This document shows positions 23,404 to 35,100 of a stretch of DNA of 64,000 nucleotides, piece after piece. Numbering within the stretch: position 1 is the first letter of the stretch; each line of letters opens with the position of its first letter. This stretch comes from a virus. Where the stretch lies: positions 98,336-162,335 of IMG/VR virus record IMGVR_UViG_3300047480_000598. One strand, written 5' to 3'. The position numbers were made by a program, and so were the translations under genes. The notes below the pieces were generated by a model. The model did not search any database. It saw nothing but the letters and a program-made list of their open reading frames with translations, and was not told where the DNA came from.

Positions 23404-24998
23404 ATAGAAATACAGAGCATGTCCCATCAAGTAAAACAGGTACCGGGGGCGGAGGCGGAGGCCCTTATATAGGGAAAGTTGTAAGCCATCTAGATCCAAC
23501 TTATATGGGCATGTTAGAAGTGGAACTACTACGACCGACAGGTAACTCGGGTACAGGTGCTCAAGGGCAGTTACATCAAGTTAAGATGATAACTCCGTTC
23601 TTTGGAACAACAGCATCTGAGTATTTAGGAGAAGATCCGGACGATTATAATAATACTCAAAAAAGTTACGGAATGTGGTTTGTCCCACCAGATGTAGGTT
23701 CATTAGTTCTTGTATTTTTTATTGACGGAGATGCAAAAAGAGGGTATTGGTATGGTTGTATTCCCGACGAAGGGATGAATATGATGTATCCTGGTATTGC
23801 AGCTACAGAAATGGTTGTTAACGGAAAAAATAAAGAACGTGTTCCTGTTGCAAATTATAACAAAGTTGTTCATAAAGAAGTTAAAGATGCATCGAAAGAT
23901 GTAAAAAAACCAAAACATCCCTTTTCGGGAGTGTATGCAGGACAAGGGTTATTAAGAGATGATATTCGAGGAATTACTACTAGTAGTGCAAGAAGAGAAG
24001 TACCGAGTATGGTATTTGGAGTATCAACACCGGGTCCTGTTGATAAACGACCGAATGCAAAAAAAGGAAGAGTAGGAAAGAAAGAACATCGAGTTAACGA
24101 TATATTTGTTAGTAGATTAGGCGGTACTAGCCTTGTTTTTGATGACGGAGATGAACAATTCTTAAGAAAAAAACAAGCATCAGCAGGACCGCCGGATTAT
24201 GCATCAGTTGGACAAGGAGAAACAGGTGGTGATGTTACTATTCCGCATAACGAGTTAGTTCGACTAAGAACAAGAACAGGTCATCAAATTTTATTGCATA
24301 ACAGTGAAGATTTAATTTATATAGGAAATGCAAGAGGAACGGCATGGATTGAGCTAACAAGCAACGGAAAAATCGACATTTATTCAGCTGATAGTATCAA
24401 TATTCATAGTTCGATGGATTTAAATATCCGTGCAAATCGAGATATTAATTTAGAAGCAGGAAGAAATCTTAACTTTAAAGCATTAAACGAATGCCATTTA
24501 GAAACATCGAAGAATCTTAATCTAGTAGTCGGCCAGAATGGAACTATTACTACAGAAAAGGGATTATCAGTAAAAGTAAAAGATGGTAGTGTTAATACAC
24601 AAACATCAAAAAATGTCACATTTAAGTGTGGTGGAAGTCATGTAATTACAGCAAAATCAATTAATGCAAATGGTCCAACTGCGCCCGATGTGGAAGCTAT
24701 TTCTACCTTAAAAACTCATGTATTGCCAACTGAAACTAAAGATGGAACAATCACATCGATAATGAGAAGAATGCCTACAAGAGAACCTTATCCTCATCAC
24801 GAAAATTTAGATCCGGCTGCATATGTACCTAAAGCGACAGATAGAGATGTAGATGGTAGATATAACGATGGATCCCAAAGTAAACCGTCAGAGACCTTAA
24901 AAACGCCGGCTGAATGGTGGACTAAAGCTAACGATAAGAATCCTCAATATACTACAAAAACTGATCCGTTTATGAAGATCAGAGGAAAAGAAAAATGA
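23400..24998 (+). CDS. gp5: Baseplate spike protein gp5-like (no lysozyme domain seen)
   Basis: A 532-residue spike. After a Gly run (residues 15-22), residues about 22-140 form an OB-fold (YIGKVVSHLDPTYMGMLEVE, WFVPPDVGSLVLVFFIDGDA, KRGYWYGCIPDEGMN). A basic linker follows, and then from about residue 280 a VgrG/gp5-type needle (NELVRLRTRTGHQILLHNSE, then IDIYSADSINIHSS and INLEAGRNLNFKA repeats). T4 gp5 carries a lysozyme between OB and needle; here no lysozyme motif (such as the E..D/C..T triad context) is visible. It starts inside the hub gene (ATGA overlap) with GGAG upstream and runs into gp25 with 4-nt overlap. Confidence 0.82.
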   Translation: MNRNTEHVPSSKTGTGGGGGGPYIGKVVSHLDPTYMGMLEVELLRPTGNSGTGAQGQLHQVKMITPFFGTTASEYLGEDPDDYNNTQKSYGMWFVPPDVGSLVLVFFIDGDAKRGYWYGCIPDEGMNMMYPGIAATEMVVNGKNKERVPVANYNKVVHKEVKDASKDVKKPKHPFSGVYAGQGLLRDDIRGITTSSARREVPSMVFGVSTPGPVDKRPNAKKGRVGKKEHRVNDIFVSRLGGTSLVFDDGDEQFLRKKQASAGPPDYASVGQGETGGDVTIPHNELVRLRTRTGHQILLHNSEDLIYIGNARGTAWIELTSNGKIDIYSADSINIHSSMDLNIRANRDINLEAGRNLNFKALNECHLETSKNLNLVVGQNGTITTEKGLSVKVKDGSVNTQTSKNVTFKCGGSHVITAKSINANGPTAPDVEAISTLKTHVLPTETKDGTITSIMRRMPTREPYPHHENLDPAAYVPKATDRDVDGRYNDGSQSKPSETLKTPAEWWTKANDKNPQYTTKTDPFMKIRGKEK

Positions 24999-25438
24999 GT
25001 TCAAACCCAAGTTTATACGATAAAACAATATTAAAGCCTGTAGCAAACGCCGATCGGGTTAGCTCAAAAATGTACAGAGGATTTAGTACAGTTAGTGAAA
25101 ATACTGAAAATTATAGTTTATATGATTATCAGTTAATACAACAGGATATTTTGAATCATTTCTATATAAAACAAGGCGAGCGATTAATGAATCCAACATT
25201 CGGAACAATTATATGGGATTTAATATTTGAACCGTTAACTGACGAAGTTAAATCAATGATAACAAGAAATGTTGATGTGATCCTTAATAGCGATCCTAGA
25301 GTAAAAGCTGATCAAATTATTATTACTCCGTACGAATCTGGAATACAAATTGAATGTTTACTAACTTATGTTCCGTATAACGTAAGTCAAGTAATGCAGT
25401 TAAAATTTGATCAAAATAACGGTTTAATTGTAGGATAA
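24995..25438 (+). CDS. gp25: Baseplate wedge protein gp25
   Basis: A 147-residue member of the GPW/gp25 family, which links the wedge ring to the start of the sheath. Signature regions: LYDYQLIQQDILNHFYIKQG, RLMNPTFGTIIWDLIFEPLT and a SDPRVKADQIIITPY ending. The EPL motif that matches the T4 gp25 core is present. Length is like T4 gp25 (132). It overlaps the spike gene by 4 nt and is followed by a late-promoter box before gp6. Confidence 0.92.
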   Translation: MSSNPSLYDKTILKPVANADRVSSKMYRGFSTVSENTENYSLYDYQLIQQDILNHFYIKQGERLMNPTFGTIIWDLIFEPLTDEVKSMITRNVDVILNSDPRVKADQIIITPYESGIQIECLLTYVPYNVSQVMQLKFDQNNGLIVG

Positions 25439-25458
25439 TATACGTACAAAATCGTTTC

Positions 25459-25466
25459 AATAAATA
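25459..25466 (+). promoter_or_regulatory. T4-type late promoter AATAAATA
   Basis: AATAAATAC, 27 nt before the gp6 start codon, in a 47-bp gap. A related ATATACGTAC half-palindrome lies just upstream at about 25,439. Confidence 0.65.
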
Positions 25467-25485
25467 CACGTATTAGGGATTAAGT

Positions 25486-28400
25486 ATGAGTGTTACAGCT
25501 AGACAGAATAAAATTTTAGTTACAGAAGATTGGAAAAAAATATATCAATCTTTTAAAAATGCTGATTTTCAAAGTTACGATTTTGAAAACTTACGCAGAA
25601 CGATGATAGATTATCTTCGAACAAATTATCCTGAAGATTTCAATGATTACATCGAAAGTTCCGAATATCTAGCACTTATCGATCTTATTGCGTTCCTTGG
25701 GCAAAGTATTGCATTTAGGGTAGATTTAAATGCTAGAGACAATTTCTTAGAGTTAGCAGAGCGAAGAGAAGCAATTTTAAGACTTGCAAGAACTATTAGC
25801 TATAATTCACGAAGAAATTCAGCAGCACAAGGATTATTAAAATTTTCAACCATTTCGACTACAGAAAGTGTTATTGATAGTAACGGTAGAAATTTAGCAG
25901 GACAATTTATTACCTGGAATGACTCGTCTAATGATAGCTGGTATGATCAGTTTATTAAGGTGATGAATGCAGCATTTCCTGCTACACAACAATTTGGAAA
26001 ACCTTCAGATAAACGTGTAATATATTCAATCCCAACCGAGCAATACAGATTTCAAAGCATCAACGTGGGTGTGCCAATTTACGGATTTACTAAAACAGTA
26101 TCCGGCCGCTCAATGAATTTTGAAATTACAAGCACTACATTTAAAGATCAAGATTTTATCTATGAGGAATCTCCTAGCTCCGGTAATACCCTGGCATGTG
26201 TGTATCGAGATGACGGAAGAGGTGCTGCAAGTCCTAGTTCTGGTTTCTTTTTAAATTTTGTTCAAGGTACATTAAATCAAGGTACATTTACTATTAATCA
26301 GCCGAGTACTAATGAGTCGGTAGACATCGATGCAATAAACATTAATAACACCGATGTCTGGTTATATAGATTAGATACTAGCGGGAACGAAGCCGAACAA
26401 TGGACTTCAGTGTCTAATTTTGAAGCAAATAACATCATTTACAATAGTTTGAACAAAAATATTAGAAATATATTTTCAGTTATAACAAAAGCAGGTGACC
26501 GAGTTAGTTTGCAGTTTAGCGACGGATTATTCGGAAATTTACCTTTAGGTGATTTTAAAACTTATTATCGAGTTAGCAACGGATTAGAATATACTATTAA
26601 TCCTCAAGATATTCGATCAGTCGCATTAACGATTCCTTACACTTCAAATACCGGACAAGTAGAAACATTAAGTATTACATTAAGTTTAACAAGCTCAATA
26701 TCTAACGCATCGTCTACAGAAACAAATGCAAGTATTAAGGCAAATGCACCGGCAACTTATTATACTCAAAACCGAATGATTACTGGCGAAGATTATAATA
26801 TTAGTCCGTTATCAGTTAATTCTCAAGTTGTAAAAATTAAGTCTCTAAACAGAATTTCTAGCGGAATTAGTAGATATTTTGACTTAGCCGATCCGACAGG
26901 AAAGTATAGTTCGGTGATGTTATTTGCTGACGACGGTGTTATCTACAGTGAAGAATACACATCAAAAATTAGATTTTCTTACAACTCAAAGACTGATATA
27001 GAAGGAATAATTTATAATCAAATATTTGAAATTCTAAGATCAGAAAGTTTAAAGAATTATTATTACCTAAAGTTTAACAAGTATATCATTTTAAGTCTTA
27101 CCGTTAAATGGAATAGACAAACGGAAGATTCAACCGCTTCGTCGGGGTCAATAATCGACGAAGCAGGTATAATTCGAAAAGTTGGATCATCATACACCGA
27201 TAATGATTTAAAGTATTTTACTCCTGGTGCATTAGTAAAATTTGAATGTGCAACTGGGTTTTATTTTGATACTCTAAATAATAACATAATAAAACAAAAT
27301 GCATCGAGCGAAATTATAGAAGGAGCAGTAACATCTCTGTGGGCAGAAGTAGTATCTGTGTACGACGACGGAACCGCAACAGGGACTGGAGTATTATCTT
27401 CCGGGTATGGGCCTATAGTCCTTAATAAAAACATTCCGTCAAATGCGATTATTACTCAATTAATTCCAAAATGGAAAACAACAATTGATTCGTCTGTAAT
27501 TACAACAATGGTTGATTTAATTTTTGCAAATAAACCTTTTGGTCTTAGGTACTCTGCAGAATTACAAAATTGGAGAATAATTTTTGAATCAAATTTAAAC
27601 TTGTATACTAACTTTAATTTAGGAAAACAAGGAGATTTAAGTAATACACAACAAGATTCTAGCTGGTTGATACTTTTTACAACAGATAACGAGTATTATA
27701 CTGTTAGATCAAGAAACCAGAGATATATCTTCGAAAGTGATAATCAAATTCAATTTTACTGCGACGAGTCGAACAAAATTTATGATAGTAAAACTAACTC
27801 GATAGTTAAAGATTTAATCAATGTACTGAGCATTAATACAGTACCGTCTTCGATTAATTCTTTTACAATTGATCAAAAATGGGATGTAGTATCTAGTTAT
27901 TATGGTATTGATGGTTACATAGATCCAAAGAAAATAGTAATATCATTTGCAGATTCAGACGATAATGGCGTAGTAGATAATCCAGATTTATTTACAGATA
28001 TTGTAACTCCGTATGTTGAAAAATTTGCAACAGGGGTTTTTGCAAGCAATGCTATCATTGTTGATACATCGGCGGGATTAGTAGTTGGGATGTCAGTATC
28101 TGGAACAGGCGTCGGAATAAATGCAAGAATTTTAGGTATTAGTACAATCGTAGTAGATAATGATGTAAAAACACAAGTAATATTGAGTAAAAATAATACA
28201 AGCAATGTTGATACTAAAGTGAAGTTTGAATTAATAACATATATCATTCAAGAAAAGTACAATATTTCAGTAGGACAAGAAGATTATCGATATGTTTCGA
28301 ACAATAATAAAGTAGTAATAATTGAAACAGATCCTGGAGTAAGTATCAATTCGATACCTTCGGAATATAAAAATAACGGGCAACATTTTTATTTTGTTGA

Positions 28401-29166
28401 TACAAAAGTAGTTAAAAAGATTAACGGAACATCGTTAGAACCTTCGTTAAATTATAAGGTATACGTTGGAAGAGATAATTTAAAATTCCAGTATGTACAT
28501 AGTGCCGATTATGAATCGAGAATTGATCCTAGTGCAACGAATATTATTGATGTATACATATTAACAAAAACTTATGATATACAATTTAGACAATATGTAG
28601 TAGGGTCGTTAACCGATAAACCATTACCTATGAGCACAGACGAATTATATAATTTAGTTTCGAAAGATTTAAATTTAATAAAATCAATATCGGACGAAAT
28701 CGTATATCATCCAGTGTCTTATAAGATATTATTTGGAGCAATGGCTGATGAGAATTTACAAGCAGTATTTCAAATAGTAAAAAATCCTAATCAAGTAATT
28801 TCTGACAATGATATCAAATCTAGAGTGGTAACAGCAATAAATCAATTTTTTACACTTGAGAATTGGGACTTTGGAGATACATTTTACTTTACCGAATTAT
28901 CGACTTATATCATGACACAATTGATACCGTACATAGCAAGTGTAGTAATTGTTCCGAGAAAAAGTGGTCTTACATTTGGTAATTTATTTGAAATAAAATC
29001 TGCAAGCGACGAGTTGTTCATTAGCGGAGCAACAGTTGATGATATCGAAATAGTTACAGGTCTTACGCCAAGTTCTTTAAAAGCAATTCAAAGCGATGAA
29101 TTAGGTTCAAGTGTGTTTTCTCAACAAAAAGTTTTAAGTTCAACATATGGAGTTTCAAATGGCTGA
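25486..29166 (+). CDS. gp6: Baseplate wedge protein gp6
   Basis: A 1,226-residue homologue of T4 gp6 (660 residues), which forms the inner ring dimers of the baseplate and belongs to the baseplate J/gp47 superfamily. The N-terminal region is diagnostic: FENLRRTMIDYLRTNYPEDF, then SSEYLALIDLIAFLGQSIAF and RVDLNARDNFLELAERREAI. A wedge-like middle section includes TYYTQNRMITGEDYN. The C-terminal 120 residues (SRVVTAINQFFTLENWDFGD) resemble the gp6 end. It is almost twice the T4 length, with insertions of beta-rich sequence. GGGATTAAG precedes ATG 25486. Its last codons overlap the next gene. Confidence 0.88.
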   Translation: MSVTARQNKILVTEDWKKIYQSFKNADFQSYDFENLRRTMIDYLRTNYPEDFNDYIESSEYLALIDLIAFLGQSIAFRVDLNARDNFLELAERREAILRLARTISYNSRRNSAAQGLLKFSTISTTESVIDSNGRNLAGQFITWNDSSNDSWYDQFIKVMNAAFPATQQFGKPSDKRVIYSIPTEQYRFQSINVGVPIYGFTKTVSGRSMNFEITSTTFKDQDFIYEESPSSGNTLACVYRDDGRGAASPSSGFFLNFVQGTLNQGTFTINQPSTNESVDIDAININNTDVWLYRLDTSGNEAEQWTSVSNFEANNIIYNSLNKNIRNIFSVITKAGDRVSLQFSDGLFGNLPLGDFKTYYRVSNGLEYTINPQDIRSVALTIPYTSNTGQVETLSITLSLTSSISNASSTETNASIKANAPATYYTQNRMITGEDYNISPLSVNSQVVKIKSLNRISSGISRYFDLADPTGKYSSVMLFADDGVIYSEEYTSKIRFSYNSKTDIEGIIYNQIFEILRSESLKNYYYLKFNKYIILSLTVKWNRQTEDSTASSGSIIDEAGIIRKVGSSYTDNDLKYFTPGALVKFECATGFYFDTLNNNIIKQNASSEIIEGAVTSLWAEVVSVYDDGTATGTGVLSSGYGPIVLNKNIPSNAIITQLIPKWKTTIDSSVITTMVDLIFANKPFGLRYSAELQNWRIIFESNLNLYTNFNLGKQGDLSNTQQDSSWLILFTTDNEYYTVRSRNQRYIFESDNQIQFYCDESNKIYDSKTNSIVKDLINVLSINTVPSSINSFTIDQKWDVVSSYYGIDGYIDPKKIVISFADSDDNGVVDNPDLFTDIVTPYVEKFATGVFASNAIIVDTSAGLVVGMSVSGTGVGINARILGISTIVVDNDVKTQVILSKNNTSNVDTKVKFELITYIIQEKYNISVGQEDYRYVSNNNKVVIIETDPGVSINSIPSEYKNNGQHFYFVDTKVVKKINGTSLEPSLNYKVYVGRDNLKFQYVHSADYESRIDPSATNIIDVYILTKTYDIQFRQYVVGSLTDKPLPMSTDELYNLVSKDLNLIKSISDEIVYHPVSYKILFGAMADENLQAVFQIVKNPNQVISDNDIKSRVVTAINQFFTLENWDFGDTFYFTELSTYIMTQLIPYIASVVIVPRKSGLTFGNLFEIKSASDELFISGATVDDIEIVTGLTPSSLKAIQSDELGSSVFSQQKVLSSTYGVSNG

Positions 29167-32100
29167 TAGTAAGAATAATAAAAATGTTAAGAGTTCAAAT
29201 TTCTTACCGAATTTTTATAAAACTGATCCAAATAAAAAGTTTTTACAAGCAACACTTGATCAGTTAATACAGCCAGGAACTGTTAAAAAAATTAATGGGT
29301 ACATAGGTCGACAAAATGCTAAATCAACTAAGGTATCTGATATTTTTATTTCAGAAGCCACAAAAGATAGAGAACACTATCAATTAGAACCTAGTCTTGT
29401 AGTTAAAGATGATCTAGGAAATACTACATATTTTAAAGATTATTCTGATTATATAAATCAACTCGATGTATTTGGTGGAAATGTAAAAAATCATAGCCGA
29501 ATTAATTCTCAAGATTTTTATAGCTGGGATCCCCATATCGATTGGGACAAATTTGTTAATTTTCAAAATTATTATTGGTTACCTTACGGCCCTGAGATTA
29601 TCAATATTTCCGGACAACAACAAAATATTGAAACAACATATGATGTAGTAATCGAAAAAGATCCAGATTCACATGCGTATCTATTTTCTCCAAAAGGATC
29701 TCTTGGATTAGTAAGAAATCCAACAATTAAGTTGTATAAAGGAATTACATATAAGTTTCAATTTGAAAATATACAAGATGTATTTTTGATTAAAACTATT
29801 AGATCCGGCGAAAATCTTAACGAATACACAAGTGAAAATCTTACAACACGAACTTTAGAAAACGGTATTGTTGAAATAGAATTTTTAATCGATCATAATA
29901 CACCTGGAGTATTATATTATCTTAGTTCGACGGATATCGATGTAGGCGGAACATTTGAAATTTTATCAATTACAGAAAATACATTTTTAAATGTAGATCA
30001 AGAAATTTTAGGTAAGAAGACATATATTTTACCGAACGGAACTGCTTTGAGTAACGGAATGAAGGTTCGATTTGTAGGAAATGTAGAACCTGAAAGTTAT
30101 TCAATTGGGCAATATTATGTAGAAGGTGTAGGTGATTCGATCACTTTAGTTGATGAGAGAATTTTAGAAGTTGTAAGTTCTTATTCAGATTCTCAATCAA
30201 TTTTATTTGATAATACCCCGTTTGATTCTCTTCCGTTCAATGATGCTACAGAGTTTGCTGGAACTCCGGATTATATTGTAATTAATAGAAGTAGCATCGA
30301 TAGAAATCAATGGTCGAGGTATAATCGATGGTTCCATAAAGATGTTATTGAAGAAAGTGCAGTTTATAATGGCCAAATTCCTAATTTGAGTCAGACATCG
30401 AGAGCTGTTCGTCCTATTATTGAATTTGAAGCTAATTTGAAATTATTTAATTTTGGAATCCAGGCAACTCTTGATATTGATCTTATTGATGACTATACAA
30501 CTGATGTATTTTCTAATATCGAAGGACAGTTAGGATATAATATCGATGGAATACAATTAGCGCAAAATCAAAAAATTCTATTTGTCGCTGATAACGACAT
30601 ATTAGTTAAGAACAAAATTTTTCAAGTAGAATTTTTAACATTAAATGGTACACGCCAAATTCATTTAAATTTAATTGCAACTCCGTCTGATATGGATGTG
30701 GCATTAATTAGAAACGGTAAAACAAATCAAGGAAAAATGTATTGGTTTGACGGAGCTACATGGATTCAAGGACAACAAAAAACAGAATTAAATCAAGCTC
30801 CTTTATTTGATCTAATAAATTCAAACAAGGAATTTTTGAGCGATTCGGATGTGTATGACGGGTCAACATTTGCAGGAACAAAAATCTTTTCTTACAAAGC
30901 AGGGTCGGGAAACATCGATTCTAATTTAGGATTTGCATTGTCATACAAAAATATTGAAAATATAGGAGATATTGTTTTTAATTTTAATTTAGAAACTGAC
31001 ACTTTTCAGTATAAAGATATCGTAAATCTTAAAACCCTTAAAGTTAACACAGCTTATTTGATTAAAACTATTAATAATAAATCAACGTATGTTAATGGTT
31101 GGCAGACAGCATCGGTATCTAATATTCAGCCAGGTGTTAGAATATATAAAGATTCAAAAATAATTAATGCTTCAAATATTGTTAAAGGAAATACTTATAC
31201 AATTATTGAGTTAGGAGATACTGAGTTTACTGATTTAGGCTCAGTAAACAACTATATAGGAACTACATTTGTTGCATCTAAAACCGGAAGTGGTACAGGA
31301 AAAGTAATTAATAAAACATTTGAGCTAGATTTATTTGAAGATATTAATAACTTAGCTGATTTAGTTTTGCGGGTATATGTTAATGGTATCCGAGTAGATC
31401 AGTATACATCGAAAACCGGCCCGGCAAACTGGTCAATCGAAGACGGGGTCGGTTATAAAAAAATTAATTTTAATTATGATATTAAAGGCGACGATGTTAT
31501 AACATTTAAAGCATTTTCGTCACAACCGATTAATAACAACGGTTATTATGAAATACCTATCAATCTTCAAAATAATCCATTAAACGACAGTATACAAGAA
31601 CTTACACTAGGTGAAGTAATTGACCATGTTACGTCGATTGCGGAAAATTTGTCTGGATTTATCGGATTTACCCCGGGAAGTAATAACATAAGAGATTTAG
31701 GTAATGTTACAAAATATGGTACAAAGTTTGTACAACATACCGGCCCATTAGGGTTGTCTATGTACCATATTACCTCAGAAACAAATAATATTATTAAAGC
31801 ACTAGAAAAGTCTCGAGATGATTATAATAGATTTAAAAGAAATTTTTTAACAGTAGCGGAAACGTTAGGTATCGATGCTGATTCGATTACTTTAGTTGAT
31901 TTAATATTACAAAAAATTAATAAGGACAAGCCGGACACATTCCCTTACTACTTTAGTGACATGGTTCCGTATGGAGCAAATGTAAGAAACGAATATCAAA
32001 TTTTAGATTATCGAATAAAGACTTATCCGTTGACTGAAATATTTAATTTAAATGAATTATCAAACAAAGCAGTATTAATATATTATATCGATCGTGAGTT

Positions 32101-35100
32101 AGATACAACTACACAACTAGTATACGGACGAGATTATTCTTTTGATAGTCAAGGGTTTGTTGTTATTAGTTCTGAACTTAAAAATGATGATACTATTGTC
32201 ATTTATGAATACGATAGTACACACGGGTCATTTGTTCCTGCAACTCCAACAAAACTAGGATTATGGCCGAAATATCAACCTATGATTTATACAGATACTA
32301 CGCTATTAACTCCTAGAGTTATGATTCAAGGTCACGATGGTAGTCAAATTTTAGCATACAATGATTATAGAGATGAGTTAATATTAGAATTAGAAAAAAG
32401 AATTTTTAATAACATTAAAGTCTCTTACGATCAGACAATTTTTGATATTAATGATGTAATACCTCAGTATCATAGATCGTCTCTTTATAGCTTAAAAGAA
32501 TTTAATGAAACATTAGCACCTAGTTTTTATAAATGGACAAGTTTAATTGATAGAGACTTTTCAAAGCCGTTGAGTTACGATCGTCAAGATCCTAAGACAT
32601 TCAATTATCGAGGTCAAGCAGCACCTGACGGAAGAGAAGTTCCGGGATATTGGAAAGGAATCTACTTATGGATTTTAGGAACAGATCGACCTAATTTATG
32701 TCCTTGGGAGATGCTCGGAATTTATGAAAAACCTACATGGTGGGAAGATTTATACGGTCCAGCTCCTTACACTAGTGATAATCTAATATTATGGAATGAT
32801 CTTTCAAATGGCATTATTCGAGGAACTAGTGCAGTTCCTACAATTTCTGAAAAATATAAAAGACCATATTTAATTGATCATATTCCGGTCGACGGACACG
32901 GAAATATTATTAGTCCTATTGAATCCGGTTTAGCACTTGGAATTATAACACAAGCAACATCTGGTGATTTTGTATTTGGTGATGTTAGTCCTGTCGAATC
33001 TGCATGGAGAAGAAGTTCTTTCTATCCTTATAGTGTTATATTAACATCGATGTTGCTATATCCTGCTAAGACATTTGGGCTGTTATTAGATAGATCTAGA
33101 ATTATTCGAAATCTTGCCGGTCAATTAATTTATAAAGATACCGGTGTTAGAGTTAATGCAAAAGACATTATGCTACCTAGTATATACTCTAGCTCATCAA
33201 CGGTATACACATCAGGGATCATTAACTATCTTGTTGATTATATTTTAAGTGATAATTTAAAATCTTATAATGTTTATCGATATGAATTAAAGAATTTAAC
33301 AACAAATATGTCTTATCGCATCGGTGGATTTACTAGTAAAGAAAAATTTAAACTGTTGTTAGATTCTAAAACTCCTCTATCATCTGGAAGTGTGTTTATA
33401 CCGTCTGAAGATTATGATATTATTTTAAACTTATCATCTGCAATAAAGAAAATAACATATAGTGCAGTTATTGTTACTAAACTTGAAGACGGATACGAAT
33501 TAAAAGGATATAGTAGAACACAGCCATATTTCAAATATTATCCATGGTACAATTCGGGTTATAATGTAAATGTTGGAGGTATTTCTAATTCTTATTTTAT
33601 TTGGACTCCGGGCGAAAAATATCGATCAGGAAACATTGTAAAGTATAATAATTCTTTTTATAGAGTTACTACTCCGCATATAGCAAAAGAGGAAATTGAT
33701 TTACAATATTGCGAACTATTACCGTCTTTACCTTATGTTGGAGGTAGTGATGCAATATTTCGAACAAAGTGGGATCGAGATGAAGAAATAATATTCCCTT
33801 ATGGTACTAAGTTAAAAACAGTTCAAGAAGTAGTCGACTTTTTATTAGGATACGGAGAATGGTTAAAAGATCAGGGATTTGTATTTGACGAGTTTAATAA
33901 ATCTTTAAATGCTGTTACTAATTGGGAAACTAGTGCTAAAGAATTTATGTTCTGGACTACACAGAATTGGTCAACAGGACAGGATAAATGGCAAGATTGG
34001 TTACCGAACAATTCCTACAAGTATATGGAAATTGTAAAATATAACGGTGACTACTATAAAGCGATACGAACTACAGATCCGTCTCCGATATTTAACGATG
34101 ACGAATTTGTAAAATTAGACGGATTAAGTACTATCGGAAGTTCAGTTCTAGCACTAAGCCCGGCAGCAAATAGCATTGTGTTTTCAACTCAGTTATCTGT
34201 AGTCGACGATATAAGAAATTCGTTTAACGGATACGAAATATTTACAGTAGATGGATTACCGTTAGCACCGAGTTTTATCAATTCGTATAGAGATGATAAT
34301 TTAGTTACATATATTCCGAAAGAAAACAACGGTATTTATTGTGCTACATTTTACTTAAAACAACAAGAACAAGTAGTTATCTTAAACAATAATACAATGT
34401 TTAATGATACCATTTATAATCCAGTTAGCGGATATCGTCAAGAAAAAATTAAGGTAGCAGGATATAAAACTACAAGTTGGAACGGATCATTTAATGCTCC
34501 TGGATTTATTTTTGATAGAGCTATTATACAAGAATGGGAACTATGGAACGATTACAATTTAGGTGACATAGTAAAATATAAAGAATTTTATTATAGTGCT
34601 AAAACATTCTTGCCGGGTGTAGCTACCTTTAATCCAAATAATTGGATAAAATTAGACGAAAAACCGTCTTCAAGATTAATACCAAATTGGTCATATAAAG
34701 CAAGCCAATTTGAAGATTTTTATAGTTTAGATAGTGATAATTTTGATATTGATCAGCAAACAGTTGCACAACATTTAGTAGGATACCAAAAAAGACAATA
34801 TTTAAGTAATATTATCAAAGATGATGTATCTGAATTTAAATTTTATCAAGGAATGATTACTGAAAAAGGCACACATAATTCTCTTAATAAATTGTTTGAT
34901 GTATTAAGTGCCGATAATCAAGAAAGTATTGATTTTTACGAAGAATGGGCAGTTAGGACAGGTAATTATGGTGCAATTAATGCGTTTAATACAATCGAAT
35001 TTGTATTAGATGAATCGTTATTTAGAACTAACCCGCAAAACTTAGAGTTAAGCGAAAATGTTTCCCAAAGTAATATAGCTGATTTAGTTATAAGACAGGG

